Part shown: positions 17,211-27,000 of the stretch, in pieces
Layout of the letters: every line of letters begins with the position of its first letter
Position numbering within the stretch: the first letter of the stretch is position 1
Assembly (NCBI GenBank): GCA_002238445.1
Contig: MPML01000004.1
Span: forward strand, 124,001 to 188,000
Length of the DNA: 64,000 bases
Source of the DNA: Caldilineaceae bacterium bin5
GTDB taxonomy: Bacteria; Chloroflexota; Anaerolineae; Caldilineales; Caldilineaceae
Direction of reading: 5' to 3'
The notes under the pieces: model-generated
Told to the model about the DNA's origin: nothing
What the model saw: the letters and a program-made list of their open reading frames with translations, nothing else
Databases searched by the model: none
Program-made: the position numbers and the translations under genes

Positions 17211-17666
17211 TTAACGTTTGGTTTTCAGTTCGATGATTGAACCCAAAATCTTCTCCGTATCCAGATAAGCCCACACTGCTCCCGGGTCCAAGGTAGAGCC
17301 ACCGCTCTGGATAATATCAACCTTCAGCTCCTGCGCCACACCTTCCGGATCGGGCACTCGAAAGAGCAAGTGGTGCAATCCCTCTCCCCGTTCCTCCAGG
17401 AACTCGGAATAGATGTTGTCGCCTTCAAGCGGCTCGATAAATTCGATCTGGACTGCACCTGTCTCGATGAAGGCCAGTCTCATGCGGAAGTTACCTGGCC
17501 GTCCACGAAAGGTAGACTGTGCATCAAGATCGCTGCCCTCGGGGGGCCAGTCCACCACCTGGGCCGGTTCCATTGCAAAGCGCTCTGTCCACGCTTTGGC
17601 CGCGGCGCGCGCATCGCGCACGACGATTCCCACTTGTACAACAGATCCCAATTCGATTTTTTTCAT
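17211..17666 (-). CDS. VOC superfamily protein, glyoxalase/methylmalonyl-CoA epimerase-like
   Basis: A 151-residue single vicinal-oxygen-chelate module pair. It begins VVQVGIVVRDARAAAKAW, the standard first strand/helix of methylmalonyl-CoA epimerases and glyoxalases. Possible metal ligands are Gln/His in the first strand region, QIEFIEP and HHLLFRV. The family includes epimerases, lyases and dioxygenases acting on small molecules. The gene lies just upstream, on the same strand, of the GT operon but that operon has its own promoter inside the gap. The substrate is not predictable; the length and pattern are most like a methylmalonyl-CoA epimerase relative. Confidence 0.75.
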   Translation of the reverse strand: MKKIELGSVVQVGIVVRDARAAAKAWTERFAMEPAQVVDWPPEGSDLDAQSTFRGRPGNFRMRLAFIETGAVQIEFIEPLEGDNIYSEFLEERGEGLHHLLFRVPDPEGVAQELKVDIIQSGGSTLDPGAVWAYLDTEKILGSIIELKTKR

Positions 17667-17884
17667 AGTTGGCTTTGGCGGCCCCGTCCTCTGAATGGTC
17701 TAGCACCACGCCGGCGGAATTAGACCGCCAGGCGGGCAATGGAATGAAATTGCAGTGATGTTACGGCTCCTGCCGCGAGATACCAAGCCTCCCGGTGTAT
17801 TCTTGCTCCAGCCTGTTTTGCTGAATATGTGGGATAATAGCAACTGCCAGCTTGAAAGCCAAACAAACCTGCAGGAGGGTTTCG

Positions 17885-18985
17885 ATGATAATACAGGATA
17901 TCAAGACAACCGTGCTGTCCCTTCCCCATCTTCCTGGATTTCAGGATGCGACTATTCGTCATATCTCGCCGGGGCGAAGCCAGTGTTTCGTCCATGTCTA
18001 TTCTGATCAGGGTCTGGTCGGGCTGGGGCTGGGCGGAGGAACAACCGCGGCGCGCGAAGTAGTTGAACGAACGCTCAAGCCCATTCTGCTTGGTCAGAAC
18101 GCTCTGCATATCGAAAAGCTGTGGGATGAAATGTTCTGGGCGATTCGAGGTGTCGGGCGCAAGGGTCTTGCATTCAGCGCGCTCTCGGCAGTGGATATCG
18201 CCCTCTGGGATCTGAAGGCCAAGTACTATGAGACGCCCCTCTACCAGCTGCTGGGGCCTTTCACAGAGACGGTGCCCGTCTACGGCAGCGGCGGCTGGAC
18301 GCATTTTTCTGAGGAAGAATTGGTGACGGAGCAGTGCAGTTACGTGGAACGAGGAATGAAGGCCGTGAAGATGAAGGTCGGCAAAGATTTCGGCCAGAGC
18401 GAGAAGGAAGACGTTGCGCGCTTGGCCGCGGTGCGCGAGGCCGTAGGACCTGATGTGACAATCTACATCGACGCCAATAACGGATACTACGCCAAACAGG
18501 CCATCCGCATGGCAAGAATCTTTGAGCAGTACGATGTAGGCTGGTTTGAAGAACCGGTTCTGGCCGACGATATCGAAGGGCTGGCGTCTGTTGCCAGAGC
18601 CATCGACATCCCTGTAGCAACCGGTGAACACGAGTACACCAAGTATGGTTTCAAGGACCTCATCGCTCGCGGCGGCGCCGACATTGTGCAGCCCGACGTA
18701 GGCCGCGTCGGCGGCATCACCGAGTGGATGAAGGTCGCCCATCTCGCCCACGCTTTCAACCTGCCGGTGGCTCCGCATGCTTACCAGCTTGTACATCTTC
18801 ATATGGCCTGTGCGACGCCGAATTTGAAAGTTGTCGAATATCTGGGCACGGTCGAGGCGTCCGACCGTATTTTCTATTCTTCCTTCGACGAACCGCAAGA
18901 CGGTATTTGGTCTCCAGACCCTGATAGACATGGCTTGGGTTTGGAGCTTGACCCGGGCGCGCTCAAACACTATGCTGTAGATTGA
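17885..18985 (+). CDS. Mandelate racemase/muconate lactonizing enzyme family dehydratase
   Basis: A 366-residue enolase-superfamily enzyme. Catalytic elements are visible in order: the K-x-K of VKMKVG, the three metal ligands in YIDANNGY, WFEEPV and GEHEYTKYG, the Asp of QPDVGRVGGI, and the His of PVAPHAYQ. The Lys and His-Asp arrangement places it in the mandelate racemase subgroup, whose members are mainly acid-sugar dehydratases. ATG 17885 is chosen because GGAGG lies 6 nt upstream; the frame is open to 17852. A MITE has inserted at the stop codon, its 8-bp target duplication beginning with the last two bases of TGA. Confidence 0.88.
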   Translation: MIIQDIKTTVLSLPHLPGFQDATIRHISPGRSQCFVHVYSDQGLVGLGLGGGTTAAREVVERTLKPILLGQNALHIEKLWDEMFWAIRGVGRKGLAFSALSAVDIALWDLKAKYYETPLYQLLGPFTETVPVYGSGGWTHFSEEELVTEQCSYVERGMKAVKMKVGKDFGQSEKEDVARLAAVREAVGPDVTIYIDANNGYYAKQAIRMARIFEQYDVGWFEEPVLADDIEGLASVARAIDIPVATGEHEYTKYGFKDLIARGGADIVQPDVGRVGGITEWMKVAHLAHAFNLPVAPHAYQLVHLHMACATPNLKVVEYLGTVEASDRIFYSSFDEPQDGIWSPDPDRHGLGLELDPGALKHYAVD

Positions 18986-18991
18986 GTATCG

Positions 18992-19281
18992 ATAACTACT
19001 AAGCCATATACAGTGCCTGTCTTGACCAGTCTTTTATCCCTGCCGCCATTCAGACTATCTGATTGCGTATTCGGTTGGCGGCAGCCGGGTTGGCGTGGCG
19101 GCACTGCCGGAATGCGCGGACACGGACGGTGAGCGATGCTTTTGTAGGGGGCGTTGCGGGGGCGCACCCCCTGCACAAGGGAGGGCCGAAGGCCCGACCG
19201 CCCAAATGAAAGCAATGAGGGGAGAGAGCACCTTTGCTCACCTCGTTTGGGGTTGCGAATCAGTTGCGGCTGAGTAGTTAC
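18992..19281 (+). mobile_element. Complete MITE, copy 2 (IS66-type ends, 290 bp)
   Basis: The left end ATAACTACTAAGCC and the right end GGCTGAGTAGTTAC form 14-bp imperfect terminal inverted repeats. The flanks are an exact 8-bp direct repeat, GAGTATCG, at 18984-18991 and 19282-19289. The interior has the shared GC-rich tract and the GGGCC-GAA-GGCCC hairpin at 19183-19195. No open frame is credible. GTAA-type ends and 8-bp duplications are those of the IS66 family, so a transposase of that family elsewhere in the genome probably moved it. The left half is most like copy 4. Confidence 0.88.
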
Positions 19282-19782
19282 GAGTATCGTTCCGCGCCAA
19301 TTGCTTGCGCCGGGCACGCGTCTCCCGACTGGCTTGGCGCTGTCTTCGGCGGACCTGCCGGCTGCTACCATTTACATCGGTTCGGTCGATTGGCGGCAGC
19401 CTGCAAGCAGAACATTGGGCCAACAGGAGGCGTTAGGTCTACTGACTGCAGGGAACTCTGAAGGTACCGCGGTCGCAGCGCAGGAATCAGGCTGTGGAAG
19501 GGAACGCTTTCGCGGGCGTCAACGCTCCAGGCCAGGGACGTATTGAACGCTACCTACCTGCAGGTGGAGTACACACGGCGTTGAATTCCGGTTGTCTTTT
19601 CTCTCCCCCAAATGGTACAATTCAGGTTCCAAAAGGTCCCTCCTGGCCGTTAGGCACAGCGCTGGTAAACGAACCCGGCGTCAGGGTTGAAGGGGCAACC
19701 GATGCAAAATGTTGTGGTTCCCCTGTCACGCAAGGATATCTGAGCGCGCCTAACCCAACAGAGTGCGCTGAAAGAAAGAAAA
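19282..19782. other. Gene-free stretch upstream of the coiled-coil/selB operon
   Basis: About 500 bp between the MITE and the coiled-coil gene. I looked for a selC tRNA because selB follows, and saw no tRNA-like cloverleaf on either strand. The only supported element is the promoter candidate at 19592-19621. Confidence 0.45.
19592..19621 (+). promoter_or_regulatory. Promoter candidate for the coiled-coil/selB operon
   Basis: TTGTCT (19592-19597) and TACAAT (19616-19621) are 18 nt apart. The predicted start near 19628 would leave a leader of about 155 nt before ATG 19783. Confidence 0.45.
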
Positions 19783-21090
19783 ATGGATACTGCCCAACTT
19801 GCCCAAATGGTAACCTGGCTCGACGAAGAGCACCGGCGCGACCGGGCCGAGATTTCCCGTTTGCAGCAGCAGCTGGAAAGCCAGTCCGGAGACATAGTCG
19901 AACAGGCGCGTCGCATCCAGGAGTTGGAGGGGCGCCTGGCATCTACAACTGCGCAATTGGGTCGATTCGCCCAAATTGAACAGCAGATTGAAAGCGTTAA
20001 GCAGGAACTAGGCCTGATGATCGACCGCAGCGACGAGGGGCAAGCGCAGGTTGCCCGCGAATTTGACCGCGCCCGGTTGGCCGACAGGGAGGCAATCTCA
20101 AGAGAGATCAGCGAAGTGCGCCGGGAGTTGCCGCGTATTGGCCGGATTGAAGAGAAGGTTGAACTGCGTAAGGGTGAAGAAGAACGCATGGTTGACATGA
20201 TTATGGAGGGTAGGAATCAGGTCAATCTGCTTGTCAAAGACATTGAAGAGCGCACGCGTCAGATCCCTTTTCTGGCCGATCAGCGCACCGGCGATGCAAA
20301 ACGAATCGCCCAGCTGCAGCAGGAGACGGTCGAACTGTTTAAGCGTACCGAAGCTTTCAGCGGGCGCTTTTCAATTCTTGAGGATGCCGACCGCCGTATG
20401 AGCACTGAAATCGAGCGCTGGCGGCCGGTTTTTGCCGAGGTTCGAGAGGAGCAGCAGCAATTCATGGAGCGGCTGCGCGTCGAGGTCGTTGAGCGCTTGC
20501 AAGTACTGACCCGCTGGCAAGAGATTATAGATGATCAGCGGGCCGTTGTCGCTAAGAATGAAGAACGTCTGCAGGCGTTCGGCCAATCGATCGAAGCGGC
20601 CCGCCGGGCAGCAAATTCAATTCCTGAGTTTCAGGAAAACATTCGCCGCGATCAGGTGCAGGTGCAGGAACTGCAACGGTTGGCCGAAGAGCGCATGCGC
20701 CGCGAGATGGAAGAATTTCAAGAGGAGTACGAGAAGAAGAGTCGTCGCGACGGTCTGCGCCAGGAGCACCTCTGGGGGGAGCAGGAGAAGAACAACAAGG
20801 AGCTATTGGATCATCTTCCGCCGATGCTGCACGATTTGCGCGTACACGAAGAGATGCTGCGTCTTCTGTGGAAGCTGCAGGAGCAATATGGCGGCCGATA
20901 TATAAATGCGGCCCAGCTCTGGCTCGACGGTCTGCAAACGTCTCTGGAAGAAAGGGACGAAACAATGAAGGACCTGGAAGAGGAATGGCAAAAGCAGCGC
21001 CGTACCGCCGAACTGTACGCCCGCCAGAATAACAGCCAGCCACGCACCACCGGTATCGCCACCGGTGAGCCGACACGCAACCGCACCTGA
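19783..21090 (+). CDS. Coiled-coil protein of unknown function, selB operon
   Basis: A 435-residue, highly charged protein made almost wholly of heptad-type helix rich in Glu, Arg, Gln and Leu, such as EEHRRDRAEISRLQQQLESQ near the N-terminus and ERMRREMEEFQEEYEKKSRR in the second half. There is no signal peptide, membrane segment or recognised catalytic domain. It should form long rods or oligomers in the cytoplasm. Its stop codon shares one base with the selB start (TGATG), so the two are translationally coupled. That link is the only functional clue: it may be a cofactor of selenocysteine insertion or an unrelated protein that happens to be co-expressed. Confidence 0.75.
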   Translation: MDTAQLAQMVTWLDEEHRRDRAEISRLQQQLESQSGDIVEQARRIQELEGRLASTTAQLGRFAQIEQQIESVKQELGLMIDRSDEGQAQVAREFDRARLADREAISREISEVRRELPRIGRIEEKVELRKGEEERMVDMIMEGRNQVNLLVKDIEERTRQIPFLADQRTGDAKRIAQLQQETVELFKRTEAFSGRFSILEDADRRMSTEIERWRPVFAEVREEQQQFMERLRVEVVERLQVLTRWQEIIDDQRAVVAKNEERLQAFGQSIEAARRAANSIPEFQENIRRDQVQVQELQRLAEERMRREMEEFQEEYEKKSRRDGLRQEHLWGEQEKNNKELLDHLPPMLHDLRVHEEMLRLLWKLQEQYGGRYINAAQLWLDGLQTSLEERDETMKDLEEEWQKQRRTAELYARQNNSQPRTTGIATGEPTRNRT

Positions 21091-23021
21091 TGCGGGTTAT
21101 CGCCACCGCTGGCCATGTCGACCACGGCAAGTCGACGTTGGTTCAAGCGCTGACCGGAAGCCACCCCGACCGACTGGAAGAAGAAAAACGCCGCGGGCTC
21201 ACCATCGTTCTGGGCTTCGCCTGGATGGACTTGGCCATGCCCGACGGCTCCCTTGAACCTGTCAGCATAGTTGATGTGCCCGGCCATATCGACTTCATCA
21301 AGAACATGCTGGCGGGCGTGGGCAGCGTCGATGCCGCAATCCTCGTCATCTCCGCCGAAGAGGGGGTCATGCCCCAGACCCGCGAGCATCTCGCCATCCT
21401 TGACCTGCTCGCGCTTCCCGAAGGTCTGGTAGCCCTCACCAAGACAGATCTGATCGATGAACCAGAGTGGCTTGACCTGATCGAGCTTGACATCCAGGAG
21501 ATCCTGGTTGGCACTCGACTGGAAGGCGCGCCCATCATCCGTGTGAGCGCACAGAGCGGCGACGGCCTTGACCAACTGCGCTCAGCTCTGGCCCGGGGGC
21601 TGACCGCGCTGCCCCCCCGCCGTGATCGCGGCCGCCCGCGGCTGCCTATTGACCGCATCTTCAGCATGCCAGGCTTCGGTACAATCGTGACGGGCACTTT
21701 GAGCGACGGCCATCTTTCCGTCGGCGAACCGATTGATATTCTTCCTGACGGTCCCTCGGGCCGCGTGCGGGCGTTGCAGACACACAATCAAACCATCGAA
21801 CGCGCCCTGCCTGGCAGTCGGGTAGCCGTTAATCTCAGCGGCATCGCCACCGATGAAATCGGCCGCGGACAGGTCGTTGTGACTCCGGAGACGCTGCGTT
21901 CGACCCGGCTGCTGGATGTCTCCTTCCGGCTGCTGCCCGACTCCACGAATCCCTTGCGACACAACATGGCCGTAGATCTGTTCAGCGGTGCGTCTGAGAC
22001 CCCTGCTCATGTACGTCTTCTGGCCGTAGAGGAACTGCTGCCCGGTGATGAAGGCTGGCTGCAGCTGCGGCTGGAACGCCCAGTCCTTGTTGCAGGCGGC
22101 GACCGCTTCATTCTGCGCCAGCCCTCGCCCAGCCTCACGCTCGGAGGCGGCGAGATTCTCGACCCACACCCCCGTCGTCGCTATCGACGTTTCGATGCAA
22201 CGGTGGTCGCCAAGTTGGAAACGCTTGCGCAAGGCAGCCCCGATGAGATCGTGTTGCAGAGTCTTGAGCGGGAACCACTGCTTTCGGAGCAGGATCTGAT
22301 AGCCGCCAGTGGACTCGACAAGGAAATTGCAGGCGAGGCCATCCGCCAGCTCTTGGAAGCGGGTTTGATTCGAGGGTTGGACGAACAGCGGCTGCTGATC
22401 AGCGCTTCTGCTTACCAGCAGATTGTCGCCGACCTGCAACTGCTACTTGGCGAATTCCACAGCCAATATCCTTTGCGCCAGGGGATGCCCCGCAGCGAAG
22501 CGCGCAGCCGCCTGCTGGTGGCTGGAGCAGGCGGCCTGCGGAAGGAGCTGCCCCAGAGGGCGTTCAACGAGCTGGCCTTGCAGGCGAATGGTGACGGACT
22601 GGTGGCAAGTGAAGAAAGTACTGTCCGGCTCCTTTCGCATACTGTCAGGTATTCGCCCGACCAGCAGAAAGCGGTCGATCGGATCCTGCAGGCCTATGCG
22701 GCCGCGCCGTTCAGTCCGCCCAATGCTATCGACACGCTCGACCTATTGAGAGGTGACGAAAATCTGCTGGAGTCGCTGGTTGAGCGGAATGTCCTGGCGC
22801 GGCTGCCCGGCGCAGTCTATTTTCGCCAGGAAGATTTCGTCGCCGCCACACAGAAAATCATCGCCCTGGCCCGGTCTAACGGGGCAATTACGCTGGCGGA
22901 TGTGCGCGATCTGCTTGACACCAGCCGTAAGTACGCACAGGCTCTGTTGGAAGAGCTGGACGCCCGCCGCGTCACGCGCCGGGTGGGAGATGAGAGAATG
23001 CTGAGGGGGCTTGAACAATGA
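21090..23021 (+). CDS. selB: Selenocysteine-specific elongation factor SelB
   Basis: A 643-residue translational GTPase. G motifs are GHVDHGKS (8-15), DVPGH and TKTD; the effector region is the short SelB type ([15 protein letters not shown]). After the EF-Tu-like domains 2 and 3 come winged-helix repeats, from about residue 360 to the end, as expected for the SelB C-terminus that binds the SECIS hairpin. It delivers Sec-tRNA to UGA codons. It overlaps the coiled-coil gene by 1 nt and the next aldo/keto reductase by 4 nt. selA, selC and selD are not in the window, so the rest of the system must lie elsewhere. No in-frame UGA selenoprotein was recognised here. Confidence 0.92.
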   Translation: MRVIATAGHVDHGKSTLVQALTGSHPDRLEEEKRRGLTIVLGFAWMDLAMPDGSLEPVSIVDVPGHIDFIKNMLAGVGSVDAAILVISAEEGVMPQTREHLAILDLLALPEGLVALTKTDLIDEPEWLDLIELDIQEILVGTRLEGAPIIRVSAQSGDGLDQLRSALARGLTALPPRRDRGRPRLPIDRIFSMPGFGTIVTGTLSDGHLSVGEPIDILPDGPSGRVRALQTHNQTIERALPGSRVAVNLSGIATDEIGRGQVVVTPETLRSTRLLDVSFRLLPDSTNPLRHNMAVDLFSGASETPAHVRLLAVEELLPGDEGWLQLRLERPVLVAGGDRFILRQPSPSLTLGGGEILDPHPRRRYRRFDATVVAKLETLAQGSPDEIVLQSLEREPLLSEQDLIAASGLDKEIAGEAIRQLLEAGLIRGLDEQRLLISASAYQQIVADLQLLLGEFHSQYPLRQGMPRSEARSRLLVAGAGGLRKELPQRAFNELALQANGDGLVASEESTVRLLSHTVRYSPDQQKAVDRILQAYAAAPFSPPNAIDTLDLLRGDENLLESLVERNVLARLPGAVYFRQEDFVAATQKIIALARSNGAITLADVRDLLDTSRKYAQALLEELDARRVTRRVGDERMLRGLEQ

Positions 23022-23983
23022 AAGGCATCGAGTATCGTCGGCTGGGCCGGACCGGGTTGAAGGTTTCACCGCTCTGTCTGGGTTCGATGAATTTTGGATG
23101 GACTGCCGACGAGAAGACGAGTTTCGCGGTGATGGACGCCTTCGCGGAGGCGGGCGGCAATTTTATTGACACTGCTGACATTTACAGCCGCTGGGTGGAT
23201 GGCAACAACGGCGGCGTCAGTGAGGAGGTGATCGGGCGCTGGATGCGGGCGAGAGGCAACCGCAGCCAGATGATCATTGCCACCAAGGTGCGCGGACAGA
23301 TGGGGCCTGGGCCAAACGATCAAGGTCTCAGCCGCAAGCACATATTTGACGCGTGCGACGCCTCTCTTCGCCGCCTGCAGAGCGATACAATCGATCTCTA
23401 TCAGACCCACTACTTCGACGCAGAAACGCCCATTGACGAGACGCTGGAGGCCTTGGATCGCCTGGTGCAGCAGGGCAAAGTGCGCTACATCGGCTGCAGC
23501 AACTATCCGGCGTGGCGCTTGATGGGGGCGCTCTGGGCGAGCGACAAATATGGCTTGGCCCGCTATGACTCAATTCAGCCCCACTACAATCTGGTGCACA
23601 GGGCCGAGTTTGAGCAGGAACTGGCGGAAGTTTGCCAGGCTTACGGCATCGGCATTATTCCCTACAGTCCGCTGGCCGGCGGCTTTCTGACAGGAAAATA
23701 CAGTCGGGAGGGCGATACGGAGAGCGTGCGGGCGGAGAGCGTGCGTAACCGCTACTTTAATGACGCAGGCTGGAAAGTCCTGGACGCGGTGCAGGCCGTG
23801 GCCGGTGAACTCGGCACGACTGCGTTAACGGTTTCACTTGCCTGGCTCCTGGCCAGGCCGGGGATGACAGCGCCGATTATCGGCGCAAATACGGTCGAGC
23901 AGCTGCAAGGTAGCCTGGCAGCGTTGGATGTGGACGTGACAGCCGAACAGCTGTCAACATTGAATGAGGCGTCGGCCTGGTAG
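23018..23983 (+). CDS. Aldo/keto reductase, YajO/PhrI-like
   Basis: A 321-residue NADPH-dependent reductase. It begins [20 protein letters not shown], typical of AKR families 11-13. The tetrad residues appear in [10 protein letters not shown] (Asp, Tyr), IIATKV (Lys) and DLYQTHYFD (His). The cofactor-phosphate segment reads [16 protein letters not shown]. The start codon overlaps the selB stop (ATGA), so it belongs to the selB transcript; a metabolic reason is not obvious. The substrate class is aldehydes or ketoses. It is not closely related to the other aldo/keto reductase at 12981-13943. Confidence 0.9.
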   Translation: MKGIEYRRLGRTGLKVSPLCLGSMNFGWTADEKTSFAVMDAFAEAGGNFIDTADIYSRWVDGNNGGVSEEVIGRWMRARGNRSQMIIATKVRGQMGPGPNDQGLSRKHIFDACDASLRRLQSDTIDLYQTHYFDAETPIDETLEALDRLVQQGKVRYIGCSNYPAWRLMGALWASDKYGLARYDSIQPHYNLVHRAEFEQELAEVCQAYGIGIIPYSPLAGGFLTGKYSREGDTESVRAESVRNRYFNDAGWKVLDAVQAVAGELGTTALTVSLAWLLARPGMTAPIIGANTVEQLQGSLAALDVDVTAEQLSTLNEASAW

Positions 23984-24055
23984 TGCCTGCGGGCAGAGCG
24001 TGCCAGGACAGATCCGGGTCGCGAGAATCAGCTTTCGCGTACATTGCTATTTGAC

Positions 24056-27000
24056 TTAGAACAATCGCAACTGCCTATCTTCGGTCCTCTTGCGTGTCTG
24101 ACGCGGCTGAGCATGCCGCACTTCCTGCAAGGCCGCCTCTATGTCGGTGACAAAGTCCGAAAGCCGGTTCTCCACCGACTGCCCGAATAGAAAGCGACGG
24201 GCGGCGTGCGTCAGGATCAGCCGCCGCTGCGCACGCGTCATCCCCACGTAGAACAGCCGCCGCTCCTCATCGGTGTCGACTTCCCTATTGGCAGGCATAT
24301 AGGGCAGTAGTCCAGCTTCACAACCGACGACAAACACGACCGGGAACTCCAACCCCTTGGAAGCATGGAGGCTCATCAGGGTCACTCGGTCCGCCCGCTG
24401 GTCGTATTGGTCTGCGTCACTCTGCAAAGCCGTCGTTGTCAGGAATTCCCGAAGTCGATTGCGGAAAGGCGCGGCGCGGCGCACAAGGCGGTCGATACGC
24501 TCCTTCTCGGCATCGCTATATTCGGCGCCACGCAGCCTCTGCCAGCCTGCGGCCGCGGTCGCAATTTGCTCAGACAATGGTGCGGAAACTGTGCCGGCTA
24601 GAGCGTCCATGAGTTCTATTGTCTGGGCCAGCCGGTCGCGCTGCGACTTCCGCAAGGCGCCAGTTCTTGACGCCGAAGCTACGATAGCTCGCCAAGAGGG
24701 CGCAGCGCCCAGCGTCGCCGACTCTGATTTCACTTGACTAACCAGTTTTGCGACCGCTCCGTCTGAAAGCGCCCCTTTGCCCTCCGACAGGATCCGCTCC
24801 CAGTGGACAGTACTGTCCGGCGCCAGCGTCAAACGCAGGAGCGCCAGGACCTCCCGCACAGGCTTCTGGTCTGCCAGATCCGTCCCTCCGACCGTCTCGA
24901 AAGGGATGCCCGAGCGGTCGAATGCTTCCTCCAGCAGCCTGGCCTGAGCGTTAAGGCGATAGAGAACGGCGAAGTCACCGAACGTATATTCCTCTGGCAG
25001 GCCGTCTTCGTCAACCCGCCCTGAATCCAGTGAGAAGTAGCTGACGCCACCCAGCATCTGCTCGACCTGGTGGACAACATATTCTGCTTCGGCTTTATCG
25101 GTTGGGGCGCGATAGACGTCCAGTTTAACCTGCTCGGCAAAGTCGGCGATGAGCGCGGTCGCCTGGTGATCTGGATTGCGGGAAATCACCTGCATTGCCG
25201 CGTCCAGAATCGACTGGGCGGAGCGATAGTTGCGCTCCAGAAAGAGGCGCTGTCCACCAGGGAAGTCATTCTCAAAGGAGAGAAAATAGCGATGGTCGGC
25301 GCCGCGGAAGCCGTATATTGCCTGGTCCGGGTCGCCGATCACGCAAAGATTGGCTCCTCCTGCTGTCAGCAGGCGCAAGAGCCGGTGCTGGGCTCCGTTC
25401 ACATCCTGATATTCGTCCACCGAGATCCAGCCAAACCGAGCCTGGATTTTTCGCAGAGTGGCCGCACTGGTCTCGAGTAACTGGACGGCGCGCAGGATCA
25501 GATCATCAAAGTCGAGGGCGTTGGCCTCTGTGAGGGCTTCGTGATAGCGCTTCCAGATGTCACTTCCGCTCTCAGCGTTGTTCTCAGACACGTCCGTGGT
25601 CAAGCCACTCTTGCGCGCCGAGACCGCCTCCAAGGCCGACCGCAACTCCCTTGTCGAAAGTTCGGGGCAGGCCCTCTTCAGAAGCATCTGCCTATCCGCA
25701 TCCGCGAGAATTGTGAAAGTCTGGTTTACGCCGATCGCTTCGCCGAACTCCTGCAGCAAACTGGCCCCCAGCTGATGGAATGTACAGACAGTGATACGCC
25801 CTGATCTCTCCGCGCCCAACAGATCGGCCAGGCGCTCCCGCATCTCTTCCGCGGCCCTGTTCGTAAAAGTTACCGCCAGGATCGTCGACGGCGACACTCC
25901 CAGATTCTCGATCAGATAGGCAATGCGCACCGTCAGGGTACGGGTCTTGCCGGTTCCAGGGCCGGCTACAATCGCCAGCGGTGTCTGGGTATGGGCGGCC
26001 GCGGCTTGCTGCGCCGGATTGAGCTGCTCGAACCATGCCGTCTGCTTGCCGCCGGCTGCATCCGCGCTCGCCTGAGAATCAGCGGGAAAGAGTTCCAGTG
26101 GCGCAGATTCGAGCGGCAAATTGGACTCCTTTGCCCTATTCTCCACTACCTCTTCAAGAGGAGGTTCCAGCTTCTCTACCGGAATCTCCAGATCGGCTTC
26201 TCCTTCCTTATTCTCCTCAGCTGCCGGTGCGATCTCCGTCTTCTCGGCAGTGGCCGGCTCGTTCGCGAACATTCCGATCTGGAATGATGAAAGCTGGTCC
26301 GCCTCACCATCGAACATGCGGATCACACCGTATTCGCCGTCGTAGCCGCTCTGCGCAACGACCTCACCAGCGCGCATTCGGCGGATTCCCTCGGCCAGTT
26401 GAGGGCCGCCGGCCGCGGCGATATCCTCAAGGGGCAACTCCCGCAAAATCTCCAGTTCCGGTCCCAACCGCCCCAGCAGGCGCATGTACTCGGTCTGCAC
26501 ACGCTTGGAGTTGGGGCCAACGCTGAGAATCTCGCTCAGCGCTTCCGGCAGTGGAATGAGACTGGTAAATGGCGCGGCCGAAGGGGAGCGTGCGCCGGGC
26601 GCGCGGTCGGCCAACTCCTCTATCCGATGGTAAACGCCGACCGTCACCGGCTTGCCGCACTGTGTGCAGAGACCCTCGTTGGCAATCGTTGTGACCGGCT
26701 CCCAGCAGACCCCGCACTTGCGATGGCCGTCCAGATGATATTTGCCCTCTTCCGGAAAGAACTCGACAGTGCCCAGGAACTGGGCGGGATCGCCGCTCTG
26801 CAGCGCGCCGAACAGCGCGTCATAGCTCAACTCGGTGTCGAAGAGGGTTGCCTCGCGTGCCAGCTTCGGCGGGGAGTGCGCGTCTGAATTGGAGACGAGC
26901 GTGTAGTCATCCAGCCACGACACGCGCCAGTTCATCGGCGGATCGGACGAGAGGCCGGTCTCGACTGCGAAGATGTGGGGCGACAGATCGGTGAAGCACT

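Noticed and set aside
19282-19782. Possible selC (tRNA-Sec) upstream of selB
   Set aside because: No long acceptor-variable-arm structure with a UCA anticodon was found on either strand.
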